Positions 17,359 to 26,452 of a DNA stretch of 51,084 nucleotides are shown here, in pieces; position 1 is the first letter of the stretch; every line of letters starts with the position of its first letter. The notes beneath the pieces are model-generated. The model was not told where the DNA came from. It was given only the letters and a program-made list of their open reading frames with translations, and did not search any database. The position numbers were made by a program, and so were the translations under genes. Location: contig CAILAZ010000053.1 of NCBI GenBank assembly GCA_903832295.1, positions 1-51,084 on the forward strand, written 5' to 3'. Source of the DNA: an uncultured Acidobacteriota bacterium (GTDB taxonomy: Bacteria; Acidobacteriota; Terriglobia; Terriglobales; Acidobacteriaceae).

Positions 17359-19149
17359 TTAATCGAACTTATTCGCTGCCATCTCTTCCGGCGACAGGAA
17401 TGGGTACATATCTTCCAGAGGCGGAGAAACAATCGTGCCATCCGGTAACACCTTTGAGCGCGATCGAGGCTCGAACTCCTGCTGTGGGTCGAGCATCACC
17501 TCAATCAGCACGGGTCCGTCCTGTTCCAGCGCCGCACTTACCTTACCCATGTCCGCAACGCACGCAACCCTTATGCTGGGAATTCCATAAGCGCTCCCAA
17601 CCTTGACAAAGTCAGGGAAGGAAACTCCACTGACAGCGCTCTCACCCATCACCCGTCCAAAGAAGTTCTTCTGTGTACTCCGGATGGATAAGTACCCGCC
17701 GTTATTCAGCACAAAAATCTTCACCGGCAACTGGTGATGTTTCACTGTTTGCAGGTCTTGAATATTGAGCTGCAAACTCCCATCTCCAGCCAGGCAGAGT
17801 ACTCTCTTCCCCTCGCGCGCCACCGCTGCGCCGATTGATGCGGGCAAATCATACCCCATCGAGGCTGCGCCCGAATTCGAAATCAACCGCTGTCCCTTGC
17901 GGATCTGCATCACCTGGTAGGGCAGAATGCACGCGGTCGCGTTCCCGCAGATCACCACGTCATCCGCCGCAAGCATCGCGGAGAGCAACTCCATGAAGTG
18001 GTATGGATTCAGCGGAGGACCTGCCTGCCGCTGCCTCTCCTGCACTACAGGATACCGTGACACCCGCTCGCGGCACCATGCCAGCCACTCGGCATGCGTC
18101 TGCTGGAAGCTCTCCGTCTCAAGTGTTTGCACTAGATGGCCGAGGAAGACCTTCAGATCGCACGCAATCGCCACGTCCGGTTTCACCAAAGGCTTATCAA
18201 GTTCCGCGGGATCAACGTCCACTTGAATCTTCGTCGCGTCCTTCGCAAAGGACTCCCAGTTGTAGCTCACTTGCCGCAGATTCAATCGCGACCCCAGTAC
18301 CAGCACCAGGTCTGCGTTCTGTACCGTGAAGTTGCCCGCCCGGTCCCCGATGGTGCCGGGGCGTCCGCAGTAGAGTTCATCTTTGCTGTCGATCAGGTCG
18401 TGGGTCCAGGCGGTTGTCACCGGAATCCCCAGCCTGCGAATGGCCTGTTCAAACTCATCCAGCGCCGCTGCCAGCCTCACTCCCGTTCCTGCAATGAGTA
18501 CAGGCCGCTTTGCGCCTCTGATCCGCTGCACCACGTCCGAACACTGCCGCTGTATCAGCGCGGCATCGTAAGCAATGTCATCTTCTGCGGGATCGTAGGC
18601 GCGCAGCTTCGTCTCATCGATCATCGCGGACTGCACGTCGATCGGAATATCAAGCCAGCAAGGCCCCGGTCTTCCGGATTTCGCAAGGTGCCAGGCTCGC
18701 TCAAGGTGATAGCGAATCGATGCGGGTTCGGCAACCATCACGGCGTACTTCGTAATACCTTTCGCCATGGAGATGATGTCCACCTCCTGGTCTCCGAGCT
18801 GTCGCAACCCGTGTGTCCCCGCAGTGGCCATGCATGTCTGGCGCTTAACCTGACCAGAGAGCACCAGCATCGCGATCGAGTCGGTCCATGCGCCAAAAAC
18901 GCCGTTGAGCGCGTTGATGCCACCTGGCCCCGTGGTCACGTTCACCACTCCGGGCACGCCCTTGATGCGCGCATATCCTTCCGCCGCCATTGCGGCCACT
19001 TGCTCGTGATGATTGCAGATGTAGTGGATCCGCGACTCTTTCCCGATGCTGTCATTCAGGTGCATCGCGCCGCCACCGGTCATCATGAAGATATGGCGAA
19101 CTCCCCAGTCGGCAAGCGATTGAACAACGTAATCGGAGAGCTTGATCAT
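17359..19149 (-). CDS. Thiamine-diphosphate-dependent enzyme, acetolactate-synthase-like
   Basis: A 596-residue three-domain TPP enzyme. The N-terminal domain has the catalytic glutamate in HHEQVAAMAAEGYAR and the phenylalanine/glycine loop VNVTTGPGG. The C-terminal TPP motif starts GDGSLQLN and ends about 28 residues later at NNGGY. The context, inside a sugar operon, argues against branched-chain amino acid synthesis and for carboligation or decarboxylation on a sugar, as in YerE-type enzymes that build branched sugars; that is inference. The ATG at 19149 follows GGAGG and overlaps the epimerase stop (ATGA). Confidence 0.88.
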   Translation of the reverse strand: MIKLSDYVVQSLADWGVRHIFMMTGGGAMHLNDSIGKESRIHYICNHHEQVAAMAAEGYARIKGVPGVVNVTTGPGGINALNGVFGAWTDSIAMLVLSGQVKRQTCMATAGTHGLRQLGDQEVDIISMAKGITKYAVMVAEPASIRYHLERAWHLAKSGRPGPCWLDIPIDVQSAMIDETKLRAYDPAEDDIAYDAALIQRQCSDVVQRIRGAKRPVLIAGTGVRLAAALDEFEQAIRRLGIPVTTAWTHDLIDSKDELYCGRPGTIGDRAGNFTVQNADLVLVLGSRLNLRQVSYNWESFAKDATKIQVDVDPAELDKPLVKPDVAIACDLKVFLGHLVQTLETESFQQTHAEWLAWCRERVSRYPVVQERQRQAGPPLNPYHFMELLSAMLAADDVVICGNATACILPYQVMQIRKGQRLISNSGAASMGYDLPASIGAAVAREGKRVLCLAGDGSLQLNIQDLQTVKHHQLPVKIFVLNNGGYLSIRSTQKNFFGRVMGESAVSGVSFPDFVKVGSAYGIPSIRVACVADMGKVSAALEQDGPVLIEVMLDPQQEFEPRSRSKVLPDGTIVSPPLEDMYPFLSPEEMAANKFD

Positions 19150-20204
19150 CGTGCATCCTCCAGAGCCAATTCTGTTTTCCGTGCCCACTCTTGCGTTCGA
19201 AGGATCGCATCCTGCAATCCAAATGTGCAGCTCAGGCCAAGTTCCTGCCGTGCCCGTGCCGTGGATGGAACGTAGCGCTGCGCCGCGCCTGTGCCGGGCT
19301 TTCCCAGAACCTCAACACCTACTCTCGGTGTCAGCACTTCACTGACGGCGTACGCGAGCTCTCGGATGCTAACCGCCTGCTCTGAGCCTACGTTGTAGGC
19401 CCGCATTGGTGCGCCTCGAAATAGAATCGTCCACAGCCAAACCATCAGATCCGCCGCATACATGTACGAGCGCAGCGCCGTGCCATCCCCGCTGACCCGG
19501 ATGGTCTGCCCGCGCAACTGATCGCGAATGAAGTTCCCGATTGCGAAGTGTGCGTCCAGTTTCATGTAAGGCCCGGCAAATGCGAAGCAGCGCGCAATCT
19601 TCGGCTCCAGCGTTGAGCTCTTTGCAGCCAGGGCGCACAGCAGTTCTGCCGCTCGCTTCCCCTCTGCGTAGGCCGAGGCCGGGTCCAGTGGATTCGGGCC
19701 GGAGCTGGACTCTTCCGACACATGGCTGACCTCTGCCGGCTGCGTACCGTACACCGCGCCTGAACTGAGGAAGAGAAACTTGCGCGCCTCCGTTTGCTGC
19801 GCAAACTCCAAGGTCCGGCGCGTGCCCTCCACAATTGTGTCGAACATCAACGAAGGTTGTTGTGTGTTCAGCTCCACGCTGGCTTCTGCCGCAGCGTGGA
19901 TTACATGCGAGAAGCTTCCCTGTGGAAACTCGAAGTCCCGCACATCTCCTTTAAGGATTCTCAGTGCCGCATCGCCAGCCAGGTGCGGCGCTTTCTTCGC
20001 CATCCCGTCCGGGTTCCGGCTCAGAATCGTGACCTGCACATCAAGTTGCAATTCGCGATTGGCGCGGAGCAATGTCTCCAGCAGCCAGCAACCGAAAAAT
20101 CCGGTTGCGCCTGTGATGAACACCCGCTGCCCGCGAAGTTCATCCCACAGGTCGCCGGTGCATTTCATGCAGTGGTCGAGATCATCGTGCAGCGGTTGAG
20201 ACAT
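19146..20204 (-). CDS. NAD-dependent epimerase/dehydratase (extended SDR)
   Basis: A 352-residue extended short-chain dehydrogenase acting on nucleotide sugars. The Rossmann motif ITGATGFFGCWLLE follows an N-terminal extension of about 29 residues. SSGAVYG supplies the catalytic serine region, and YAEGKRAAE the Tyr-x-x-x-Lys pair. It resembles dTDP/CDP-glucose dehydratase and 2- or 4-epimerase relatives; the exact reaction cannot be read. It is the first gene of the minus-strand sugar operon and is coupled to the TPP enzyme. The ATG at 20204 is preferred to a TTG nine bases upstream. The 253-base gap to ggt must hold divergent promoters, none of which I can pin down. Confidence 0.9.
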   Translation of the reverse strand: MSQPLHDDLDHCMKCTGDLWDELRGQRVFITGATGFFGCWLLETLLRANRELQLDVQVTILSRNPDGMAKKAPHLAGDAALRILKGDVRDFEFPQGSFSHVIHAAAEASVELNTQQPSLMFDTIVEGTRRTLEFAQQTEARKFLFLSSGAVYGTQPAEVSHVSEESSSGPNPLDPASAYAEGKRAAELLCALAAKSSTLEPKIARCFAFAGPYMKLDAHFAIGNFIRDQLRGQTIRVSGDGTALRSYMYAADLMVWLWTILFRGAPMRAYNVGSEQAVSIRELAYAVSEVLTPRVGVEVLGKPGTGAAQRYVPSTARARQELGLSCTFGLQDAILRTQEWARKTELALEDAR

Positions 20205-20457
20205 ACGGTCCAATGCGGAACTCTGCCGCTCTTTTGCCTTCCGTCGTGCGGGTAGGCAACGCAGGCCGCTGAACGGGAGTGCATTGCGGAAAGCGGCCCG
20301 AATCCTGAGTTCGTGAGTTTCTTAACGTATTAGCAATTTACACCAGTGCGTCCCCGGGATGCACCCCAGGGGGTTTCGTTCTGCTGATCTGGCAAGGTCT
20401 GGCTGCACGCAACGTTTGACCAGTTCAAGCGCTTCGGGTAGCGTTGGAAGCCTCATC

Positions 20458-22191
20458 ATGTTCACCGTCATAGAAGCCCGCCGCATCATCGTTCTCTTCG
20501 TTGGACTGTTGTTGGCCCTGATCTCTGCCGGGGCTGAGGGATTTCAACCGGTCCGCGCCCGTCATGCCATGGTTGCCAGCGTGCATCCCCAGGCCTCCAG
20601 CATCGGTGCGGAGATCATGCGCGAGGGTGGAAACGCGGTGGACGCAGCAGTCGCCACGGGTTTCGCGCTGGCCGTGGTTCATCCTGAAGCCGGAAACATC
20701 GGCGGCGGAGGATTTCTGCTCTACCGCACCGCAAAGGGTGAAGTGCATTTTCTCGACTTCCGCGAGAAAGCCCCTGCCGCTGCCACGCGCAACATGTATC
20801 TCGACGGGAAGGGCAATGTCACCAGGGACAGCCAGTTCGGCTACCGCGCTGCCGGGGTGCCCGGAACTGTTGCCGGCCTGGTGGATGCCGAACGCCGCTG
20901 GGGCAAGTTGGGACTCGCCCGCGTGATGGCGCCTGCGATCCGACTCGCTCGTGACGGAGTGCTGGTTACTCAGTACGAAGCAGCCATGCTGCATGACGCC
21001 GAACTTGCAAAAGACCCGGAGTCCCGGAGGATCTTCCAGCGCAACGGAGCATTGTTCGAGCAGGGCGAAACCCTGAAGCAGCCGGAGCTGGCGCAAACTC
21101 TTGAGCGCATATCCCGCAATCCTGACGAGTTCTACCACGGCCGCTTGGCAACCCAGATCGCCGCGGCGATCGCGCGCGGCGGCGGACTCGTCACGGCTGA
21201 CGACCTTGCACGCTACAAAGTTGTAGAGCGCGTCCCCATCCATGGGACGTATCGCGGCTACGATCTTTACAGCGCTCCGCCACCCTCCTCCGGAGGCGTT
21301 GCACTCATTGAAGCCTTGAATATTCTGGAAGGCTTTGATCTGCGCTCCTCCCATCGCAACTCCGCCCAGCACATTCACCTGGTGGTGGAAGCATACCGTC
21401 GGACTTTTTTTGATCGCGCGGTATTCATGGGCGATCCTGATTTCTCCGCCATCCCTGTCGCTCAATTGATAGACAAAAAGTATGCTGCGGAGTGGCGCTC
21501 CTCCATCAATCCCCAGAAGGCATCCGCCAGCACGCAATTGCAGCGGCCTGCCATGGCTCAACTGGATCAGTCAGCGGCACTGCGTGCTCCCTACATCGGG
21601 CCGGAGAAAGAAAATACAACCCATTTCTCCGTTGTGGATGAAGCAGGAGATGCGGTTGCTGTCACCACCACGCTCAACGATGCATTCGGATCGCGTGTCA
21701 CGCTGCCCGGTTTGGGGTTCCTTCTCAATGACGAGATGGACGACTTCGCCGCCAAGGCGGGCGTGCCTAACGCCTACGGATTGATCCAAGGCGAGGCCAA
21801 CTCGATCGAGCCCGGCAAGCGGCCACTCAGCTCGATGACGCCTACCATGGTTGCGAAGGACGGCCGTTTGCTCCTCGTGCTTGGCTCGCCGGGAGGTCCG
21901 ATGATTATCACCACCGTGGCAAATGTGCTGATCAATGCGGTGGACTTTGGCGAAAACATTCAACGCGCGGTCAATGCCCCGCGCTTCCACCATCAGTGGA
22001 TGCCTGATGAAGTGCGCGCCGAAGCATGGCAGCTATCTCCTGACACTCTTGAGCTTCTGGAGAAGATGGGGCACAAAGTGAAGCGCGCTAACTCCTGGGG
22101 AGATGCCGAGTGCATCGCCATAGACTGGAAATCCGGCGAGCGGCTGGGAGCAAGTGACGCACGCAACGGCGGCAGCGCGGTGGGATGGTAG
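20458..22191 (+). CDS. ggt: Gamma-glutamyltransferase (periplasmic glutathione hydrolase)
   Basis: A 577-residue Ntn-hydrolase precursor that hydrolyses or transfers the gamma-glutamyl group of glutathione and related peptides. An N-terminal signal peptide (about residues 1-28) directs export. The autocleavage site and nucleophile is Thr387 in ENTTHFSVVD. Other signatures are GGNAVDAAVA, GNIGGGGF and the GSPGG oxyanion loop late in the small subunit. The ATG at 20458 places the signal correctly; in-frame codons upstream add a non-signal extension. It is followed by an isomerase gene 16 bases downstream. Confidence 0.95.
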   Translation: MFTVIEARRIIVLFVGLLLALISAGAEGFQPVRARHAMVASVHPQASSIGAEIMREGGNAVDAAVATGFALAVVHPEAGNIGGGGFLLYRTAKGEVHFLDFREKAPAAATRNMYLDGKGNVTRDSQFGYRAAGVPGTVAGLVDAERRWGKLGLARVMAPAIRLARDGVLVTQYEAAMLHDAELAKDPESRRIFQRNGALFEQGETLKQPELAQTLERISRNPDEFYHGRLATQIAAAIARGGGLVTADDLARYKVVERVPIHGTYRGYDLYSAPPPSSGGVALIEALNILEGFDLRSSHRNSAQHIHLVVEAYRRTFFDRAVFMGDPDFSAIPVAQLIDKKYAAEWRSSINPQKASASTQLQRPAMAQLDQSAALRAPYIGPEKENTTHFSVVDEAGDAVAVTTTLNDAFGSRVTLPGLGFLLNDEMDDFAAKAGVPNAYGLIQGEANSIEPGKRPLSSMTPTMVAKDGRLLLVLGSPGGPMIITTVANVLINAVDFGENIQRAVNAPRFHHQWMPDEVRAEAWQLSPDTLELLEKMGHKVKRANSWGDAECIAIDWKSGERLGASDARNGGSAVGW

Positions 22192-22207
22192 GAAGCGGAG
22201 CAGACAA

Positions 22208-23050
22208 ATGCTGAAGGCAGTATCGACATATATTCATGTAAGGGAACGTCTTCACCCGGGGATGCTGGAGCGTTTGGCATCGGGAGGAGCCGAGGGAATC
22301 GAGATATTCGCTTCCCGTGGACACTTTGATTACGGCAATCCGCAGCAGGTTCGCGAGATCGCTTCCTGGTTCCGTTCACGGGAGAACGTTGCCTTCCACT
22401 CCATGCACGCGCCCATGTTTGCTTCGGGCGAGTGGGGACGCTTCGATTCGCCTCCGCTCAACATCGCAGGGCGCGACCGTAAGGAGCGCATTGAAGCCAT
22501 GGATGAGATCAAGCGCGCAATCGAAGTTGCCGAAACTATCCCATTTCGCTTTATGGTGCAGCACGTCGGCGCTTTGGGAGAACATTTTGACGGACACAAG
22601 TCGGAAGGCGCGATGACTTCCATTGAACACCTGAGGGCTTTTGCCAAGCCGCTCGGAGTGCGTCTGCTGCTTGAGAATACTCTCAATGAACTCAGCACCC
22701 CGGAACGCCTGGTAGAACTGATCCAGACCCTGCACTACGATGACGTTGGGGTTTGCCTTGATCTTGGGCATGCGCATCTGGAACCCGGAATCGAAGCGGC
22801 GGTTGAGACCCTCAGGCCCTTCGTTCGTTCCATACACGTGCATGACAATCACGGCGTACGGGACGAGCATCTCTGGCCCGGCGAGGGAAGCATCGACTGG
22901 AAGAAGATTTGCGAAACCCTGCGCTCCCTGCCGCAGGTTCCAGCGCTCGTCTTGGAGATCGCCGGAGATCCAGAGGGCAATCCCGACTTCGGCAAGACGG
23001 TTCCGGATAAGATGCATGCCGCCTGGGGCACTCTCGATTCCGGACACTGA
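22208..23050 (+). CDS. Sugar phosphate isomerase/epimerase (xylose-isomerase-like TIM barrel)
   Basis: A 280-residue AP endonuclease 2/xylose isomerase-type barrel. Typical strands are seen: GIEIFASRGHFDYG, FMVQHVGALGE, VRLLLENTLNE, VGVCLDLGHAHLE and IHVHDNHGVRDEHLWPGEG. The metal ligands expected from the family are the Glu of LLENT, the Asp/His of DLGHAH and the His of HVHDN. The ATG at 22208 follows GGAGCAG. It lies directly downstream of ggt and is probably cotranscribed. The substrate is unknown. Confidence 0.85.
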   Translation: MLKAVSTYIHVRERLHPGMLERLASGGAEGIEIFASRGHFDYGNPQQVREIASWFRSRENVAFHSMHAPMFASGEWGRFDSPPLNIAGRDRKERIEAMDEIKRAIEVAETIPFRFMVQHVGALGEHFDGHKSEGAMTSIEHLRAFAKPLGVRLLLENTLNELSTPERLVELIQTLHYDDVGVCLDLGHAHLEPGIEAAVETLRPFVRSIHVHDNHGVRDEHLWPGEGSIDWKKICETLRSLPQVPALVLEIAGDPEGNPDFGKTVPDKMHAAWGTLDSGH

Positions 23051-23211
23051 AGAGCACGCAAATCTACATACCTTGGCGCGCGGAGTGATCCTCTCACCAC
23101 TGATTGCTCGTAGTGTTAGGGGATTCTACCCGTGTGCTGGGAAGCTAAAATTGCTGGTTCCGTGATGGAAGTCACACGGAGGTTGTCTCGGAAGGCATAT
23201 CATTAGTTTCG

Positions 23212-23228
23212 TTGGAAGCTGGGTAGCA
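23212..23228 (+). promoter_or_regulatory. Candidate sigma-54 promoter, moderate match
   Basis: TTGGAAGCTGGGTAGCA has GG and GC separated by exactly 10 bases, as the -24/-12 class requires, with 4 of 7 consensus matches at -24 and 4 of 5 at -12. It lies 49 bases before the TPR protein start at 23277. The match could be chance in GC-rich DNA. Confidence 0.35.
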
Positions 23229-23276
23229 GGCTGTGACCTGCCGTGCCCTTTCCAGATCACCCTTAAGGACGGACAA

Positions 23277-23975
23277 ATGGCAGATGCAAACGGGGGCAGC
23301 AGCTCCCAGAGTTGGACAAGCACGCAGGCATATGTAATGGCGGCAATTTGCCTGCTCGTAGGATGCGCGGTTGGATATCTGTTGCGTGGCTCATTCGCCG
23401 GCAGCAGCGCTCCTGCACCGGTTGCGGCAGCTGCCGTGGAGCAACAGGGCATGCCTCCGGCGGGAATGGGGGGCGGCATGGGACAGCAGATGCCGACCCC
23501 GGCACAACTGAAAGCAATGGCCGATAAAGAAGCTGCGCCGCTGCTTGAACAGCTCAAGGCAAAGCCGAACGACCCTGCGTTGATCGCGCAGGTCGGCAAT
23601 ATGTACTACGACGCACAGGTCTTCCCCACTGCAATCGAGTATTACCAGAAGGCGCTTTCGATTGAACCTAAGAATGCCGCCGTGCGTACGGACCTGGCTA
23701 CGGCACTGTTCTATAACCGGGATGCCGATCACGCGCTCGCCGAGTTCGATCATGCCATCAAGGACGATCCCAAGAGCAGCAACGCGCTGTTCAACCGCGG
23801 AATCGTCAAGTGGCAGGCGAAGATGGACCTCGCCGGTGCGGTCGCAGATTGGGAACTTCTCCTGAAGCAAAACCCGAACTACGAGCAGGCTGACAAGGTG
23901 AAGATGTACATTGCCCAGGTAAAGAAGCACGCGAACATCAAGCCAGGCCAGAAGACCGACAAGCCGGCCATGTAG
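23277..23975 (+). CDS. Membrane-anchored TPR protein at the left edge of the cytochrome locus
   Basis: A 232-residue protein with an N-terminal membrane anchor (about residues 18-38, with GCAVGYLLRG) and then a Gly/Met/Pro-rich linker. Two or three tetratricopeptide repeats follow (about 75-205). It resembles the TPR part of cytochrome c maturation factors such as CcmH/NrfG. It is paralogous to the minus-strand protein at 37581-38264: same order of anchor, linker and a shared AAPLLE...K-P segment before the repeats. AAGGACGG precedes the ATG. A role in handling apocytochromes is inferred. Confidence 0.85.
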   Translation: MADANGGSSSQSWTSTQAYVMAAICLLVGCAVGYLLRGSFAGSSAPAPVAAAAVEQQGMPPAGMGGGMGQQMPTPAQLKAMADKEAAPLLEQLKAKPNDPALIAQVGNMYYDAQVFPTAIEYYQKALSIEPKNAAVRTDLATALFYNRDADHALAEFDHAIKDDPKSSNALFNRGIVKWQAKMDLAGAVADWELLLKQNPNYEQADKVKMYIAQVKKHANIKPGQKTDKPAM

Positions 23976-24010
23976 TTCGGATCCTGTTTTGCAGGGTCCC
24001 TTGCATCTGG

Positions 24011-24034
24011 AACCCGCGGAGCAATCCGCGGGTT
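24011..24034 (+). terminator. Perfect 10-bp hairpin with GCAA loop
   Basis: AACCCGCGGA pairs with TCCGCGGGTT around GCAA. It lies between the TPR gene and the large membrane protein gene. No T tract follows directly (CAGCACTTT), so it may act as a weak terminator, an attenuator or an mRNA stabiliser. Confidence 0.55.
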
Positions 24035-24101
24035 CAGCACTTTGGCGGAGTATGCGAATCAGGCTCTCTGTTTAGCCAATCCAGCCGGCGGGAACGTTTC
24101 C

Positions 24102-26198
24102 ATGCAGAATTTCACGGTCGCAGACCTGTTGCAGACCACCCTTGCCACACTTGCCTTTGCCTTGTTTCTCCTCCCAACCGGATACTTGTTGTGTATTGCC
24201 GGCAATCTCTTTGGCGTGCGGCGCAGTTCTGTCTCCGAGCAGGTGTTGTTCAGCACCGCGTTTTCTGTCGCAACCACGCCAATAGTCGCCGTCTTGTTCA
24301 CCAGGATGTTCTCCTATCAATTCACCCTGGCCGTATTCCTTCTGCTTGCGGTGATATCAGTCCTGTTGTTTCTTCGGCGGTGGCCGTCGAGAACGGGGAG
24401 TTCAGGAATACAGCGCAGCACCTTGTGCCTGTTGGCCGTGTTGCTCCTCTGGTTCCTGGTCGTGCTCTTCTCGCTTACCGATATCCAGGTTGGTCAGCGA
24501 CTTTATCTGAACTTTGTTGCCTACGACCACTCCCTTCGTGTGCCCCTGGTCGAGGCTGCATCCCGCAACGGCGTTCCGCCGCTCAACCCTTTTTACGGGC
24601 TGGGGGGAGCACCAGTCCTCCGCTATTACTACTATTGGTATGTGGTGTGTGCGCTGCCGATGCAGCTATTCGGACTCGGGGCCAGGGCATGCCTGAATGC
24701 CAGCATATTTTGGAGCGGAGTGGGGATTGCCTCTCTCGTTCCGCTCTTCCTGAAGCACTTTCTTGCGGAGACTGCGAATCTGCGACGGAAGTCAGTGATT
24801 GGCGTCGCCCTGCTTGCTGTGACCGGCCTCGACCTGATGCCTTACACGGTAGTTGTTATCAAGTTTCATCTTTTCCTCGGAGACATGGAGTGGTGGGACG
24901 TGAATCAGGTCACGTCCTGGATTGGTTCGCTTCTATGGGTGCCGCACCATGTTGCCGCGCTCACCGCGTGCATGGCGGGCCTTCTGGTACTCTCCGCCAC
25001 AGCCGAAACCAGCTCGGCCGGTGAACGAGCCAGGGCGGCGGCGGTCGCCGGGATCGCCTTTGCGAGTGCCGCTGGTCTTTCCATCTACGTGACGTTTACG
25101 TTCGCCCTGTTTGCGGTGATGTGGTCACTCCTCCTGCTGGTTCAGGGAAAGACGAAATCCCTCCTGACCTATGTCTCGGCCGGAGCACTTTCTCTTGTGC
25201 TCTCCTGGCCATTTCTCGGCGACCTGCTTTCCAAGAGTGCCGGTTCGAGTGCAGTCGCAGGGCCGGGCGAACGCTTCGCTATGTTTGCGATACGTGATCT
25301 GCCGCTTGTCGTCGGCCTCTTCCGCAAACTTGGCTTCCATAGTCACCTGCTGCTGGAGGTTCTGAAGGTACCGACTCTTCTCGTTGTTTATCTGCTGGAG
25401 TTCGGTGTCTTCCTGTTGGTGGCGGTTCTGTGCTTTCGTCGGGACGTTCGCGTCTGGGCATCGCTCAGCGCGCAGCGTCGCATGGCGTGGGTGATGTTTG
25501 CTACCTGTCTGCTGGCAATGAGCATCCTCAGGTCAGACGCCACGCTCGCCAACGACCTTGGACTGCGCGGCATGCTCGTGGTTCAGTTCATCCTTCTCAT
25601 CTGGTCCGCGCCGGTCGTTGACGAGATATTCTTCACCAACGGCAGCACCTCAATAATCAAAGTGCTGGCAATCATCATGCTGGTCCTTGGAGCTGCTGGA
25701 ACTCTCTACCAGGTTGCAGCCCTGCGTTGCTACGCCCCCATCATCGATCACGGAAAGCTGGAGAGATGCGAGGATTTTCTTGGCGCCCCCGGATTCGCAG
25801 AGCGTACCTTCTACCTGCGCGACGGGTTGAGCCGGCTCCGTGCCTCAACATCGTCCTCCACGGTCGTCCAATACAATCCAATCGGACAGGAAGTGTTGAT
25901 GGTCCATCTATACTCTGCGCGCCAGGCCGTCATGGGAAATGAAGAGTGCGGGAACGCCTTCGGTGGCGACGCCCTCAAGTGCAGCAAGGTCTTTCCTTAT
26001 GTAGCTTCCATATTCAACGCCCCTGCCGTGGTGCGGAACTGGAATCTGAACGCGATCTGCGACCGGCTGCACATCAACATTCTGGTGGCAACAGATATGG
26101 ACCCTGCGTGGCAGGATCGCGATGGATGGGTGTGGAGTCGGCCCAGCCTGCTGGCAAATCCAGCAATGCGTGCCATCCCATGTGGCACTCCGCAATGA
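24102..26198 (+). CDS. Large polytopic membrane protein, GT-C/YYY-like, function unknown
   Basis: A 698-residue protein with about 12 hydrophobic segments in its first 550 residues and a C-terminal extracytoplasmic part with several cysteines. The loop PPLNPFYGLGGAPVLRYYYY resembles the conserved loop of YYY-domain and other GT-C-like membrane proteins that may use polyprenyl-linked sugars. I do not assign a reaction. The ATG at 24102 gives a normal first membrane segment. It lies between a TPR gene and the 16-haem cytochrome gene, on the same strand, but a 254-base gap separates it from the latter. It carries no haem motif. Confidence 0.8.
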   Translation: MQNFTVADLLQTTLATLAFALFLLPTGYLLCIAGNLFGVRRSSVSEQVLFSTAFSVATTPIVAVLFTRMFSYQFTLAVFLLLAVISVLLFLRRWPSRTGSSGIQRSTLCLLAVLLLWFLVVLFSLTDIQVGQRLYLNFVAYDHSLRVPLVEAASRNGVPPLNPFYGLGGAPVLRYYYYWYVVCALPMQLFGLGARACLNASIFWSGVGIASLVPLFLKHFLAETANLRRKSVIGVALLAVTGLDLMPYTVVVIKFHLFLGDMEWWDVNQVTSWIGSLLWVPHHVAALTACMAGLLVLSATAETSSAGERARAAAVAGIAFASAAGLSIYVTFTFALFAVMWSLLLLVQGKTKSLLTYVSAGALSLVLSWPFLGDLLSKSAGSSAVAGPGERFAMFAIRDLPLVVGLFRKLGFHSHLLLEVLKVPTLLVVYLLEFGVFLLVAVLCFRRDVRVWASLSAQRRMAWVMFATCLLAMSILRSDATLANDLGLRGMLVVQFILLIWSAPVVDEIFFTNGSTSIIKVLAIIMLVLGAAGTLYQVAALRCYAPIIDHGKLERCEDFLGAPGFAERTFYLRDGLSRLRASTSSSTVVQYNPIGQEVLMVHLYSARQAVMGNEECGNAFGGDALKCSKVFPYVASIFNAPAVVRNWNLNAICDRLHINILVATDMDPAWQDRDGWVWSRPSLLANPAMRAIPCGTPQ

Positions 26199-26452
26199 GC
26201 ATCCACTTGCCGGGCTGGTATGGTCGCGGCTGGCACTGTCTCTTCTACAACTACATATCTACAGCGAACACTCGAGAAATCACAAGTAAATTGCCTGTGT
26301 GTGCTTTGGCTCAAGGCGGTGCGAGAAAAAACGCTCACCCGATTCTCCGCCACCGTTCACCCTGTGGACGGAGCCGGAGGGCAATCCGATTCACGTTTTA
26401 TTTTCAACAACTTGCAATAATCTCTGTCATGCTGCCGAAGAAGGTCAATGAA

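Noticed and set aside
17359-19149. Calling the TPP enzyme a biosynthetic acetolactate synthase (ilvB)
   Set aside because: There is no small-subunit gene or other branched-chain amino acid gene nearby, and it lies in a coupled surface-sugar operon.
14646-20457. A replication origin at the skew switch
   Set aside because: No dnaA, dnaN, gyrB or cluster of DnaA boxes was found, so the skew change alone does not support calling an origin.
23138-23155. CTGGGAAGCTAAAATTGC upstream of the left TPR gene as a sigma-54 promoter
   Set aside because: The spacing between GG and GC is 11 or 12 bases, not 10; the site at 23212 fits better.
26231-26246. TGGCACTGTCTCTTCT upstream of the 16-haem cytochrome as a sigma-54 promoter
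   Set aside because: The -24 half is perfect but the obligatory GC at -12 is TC, so it does not meet the class rule.
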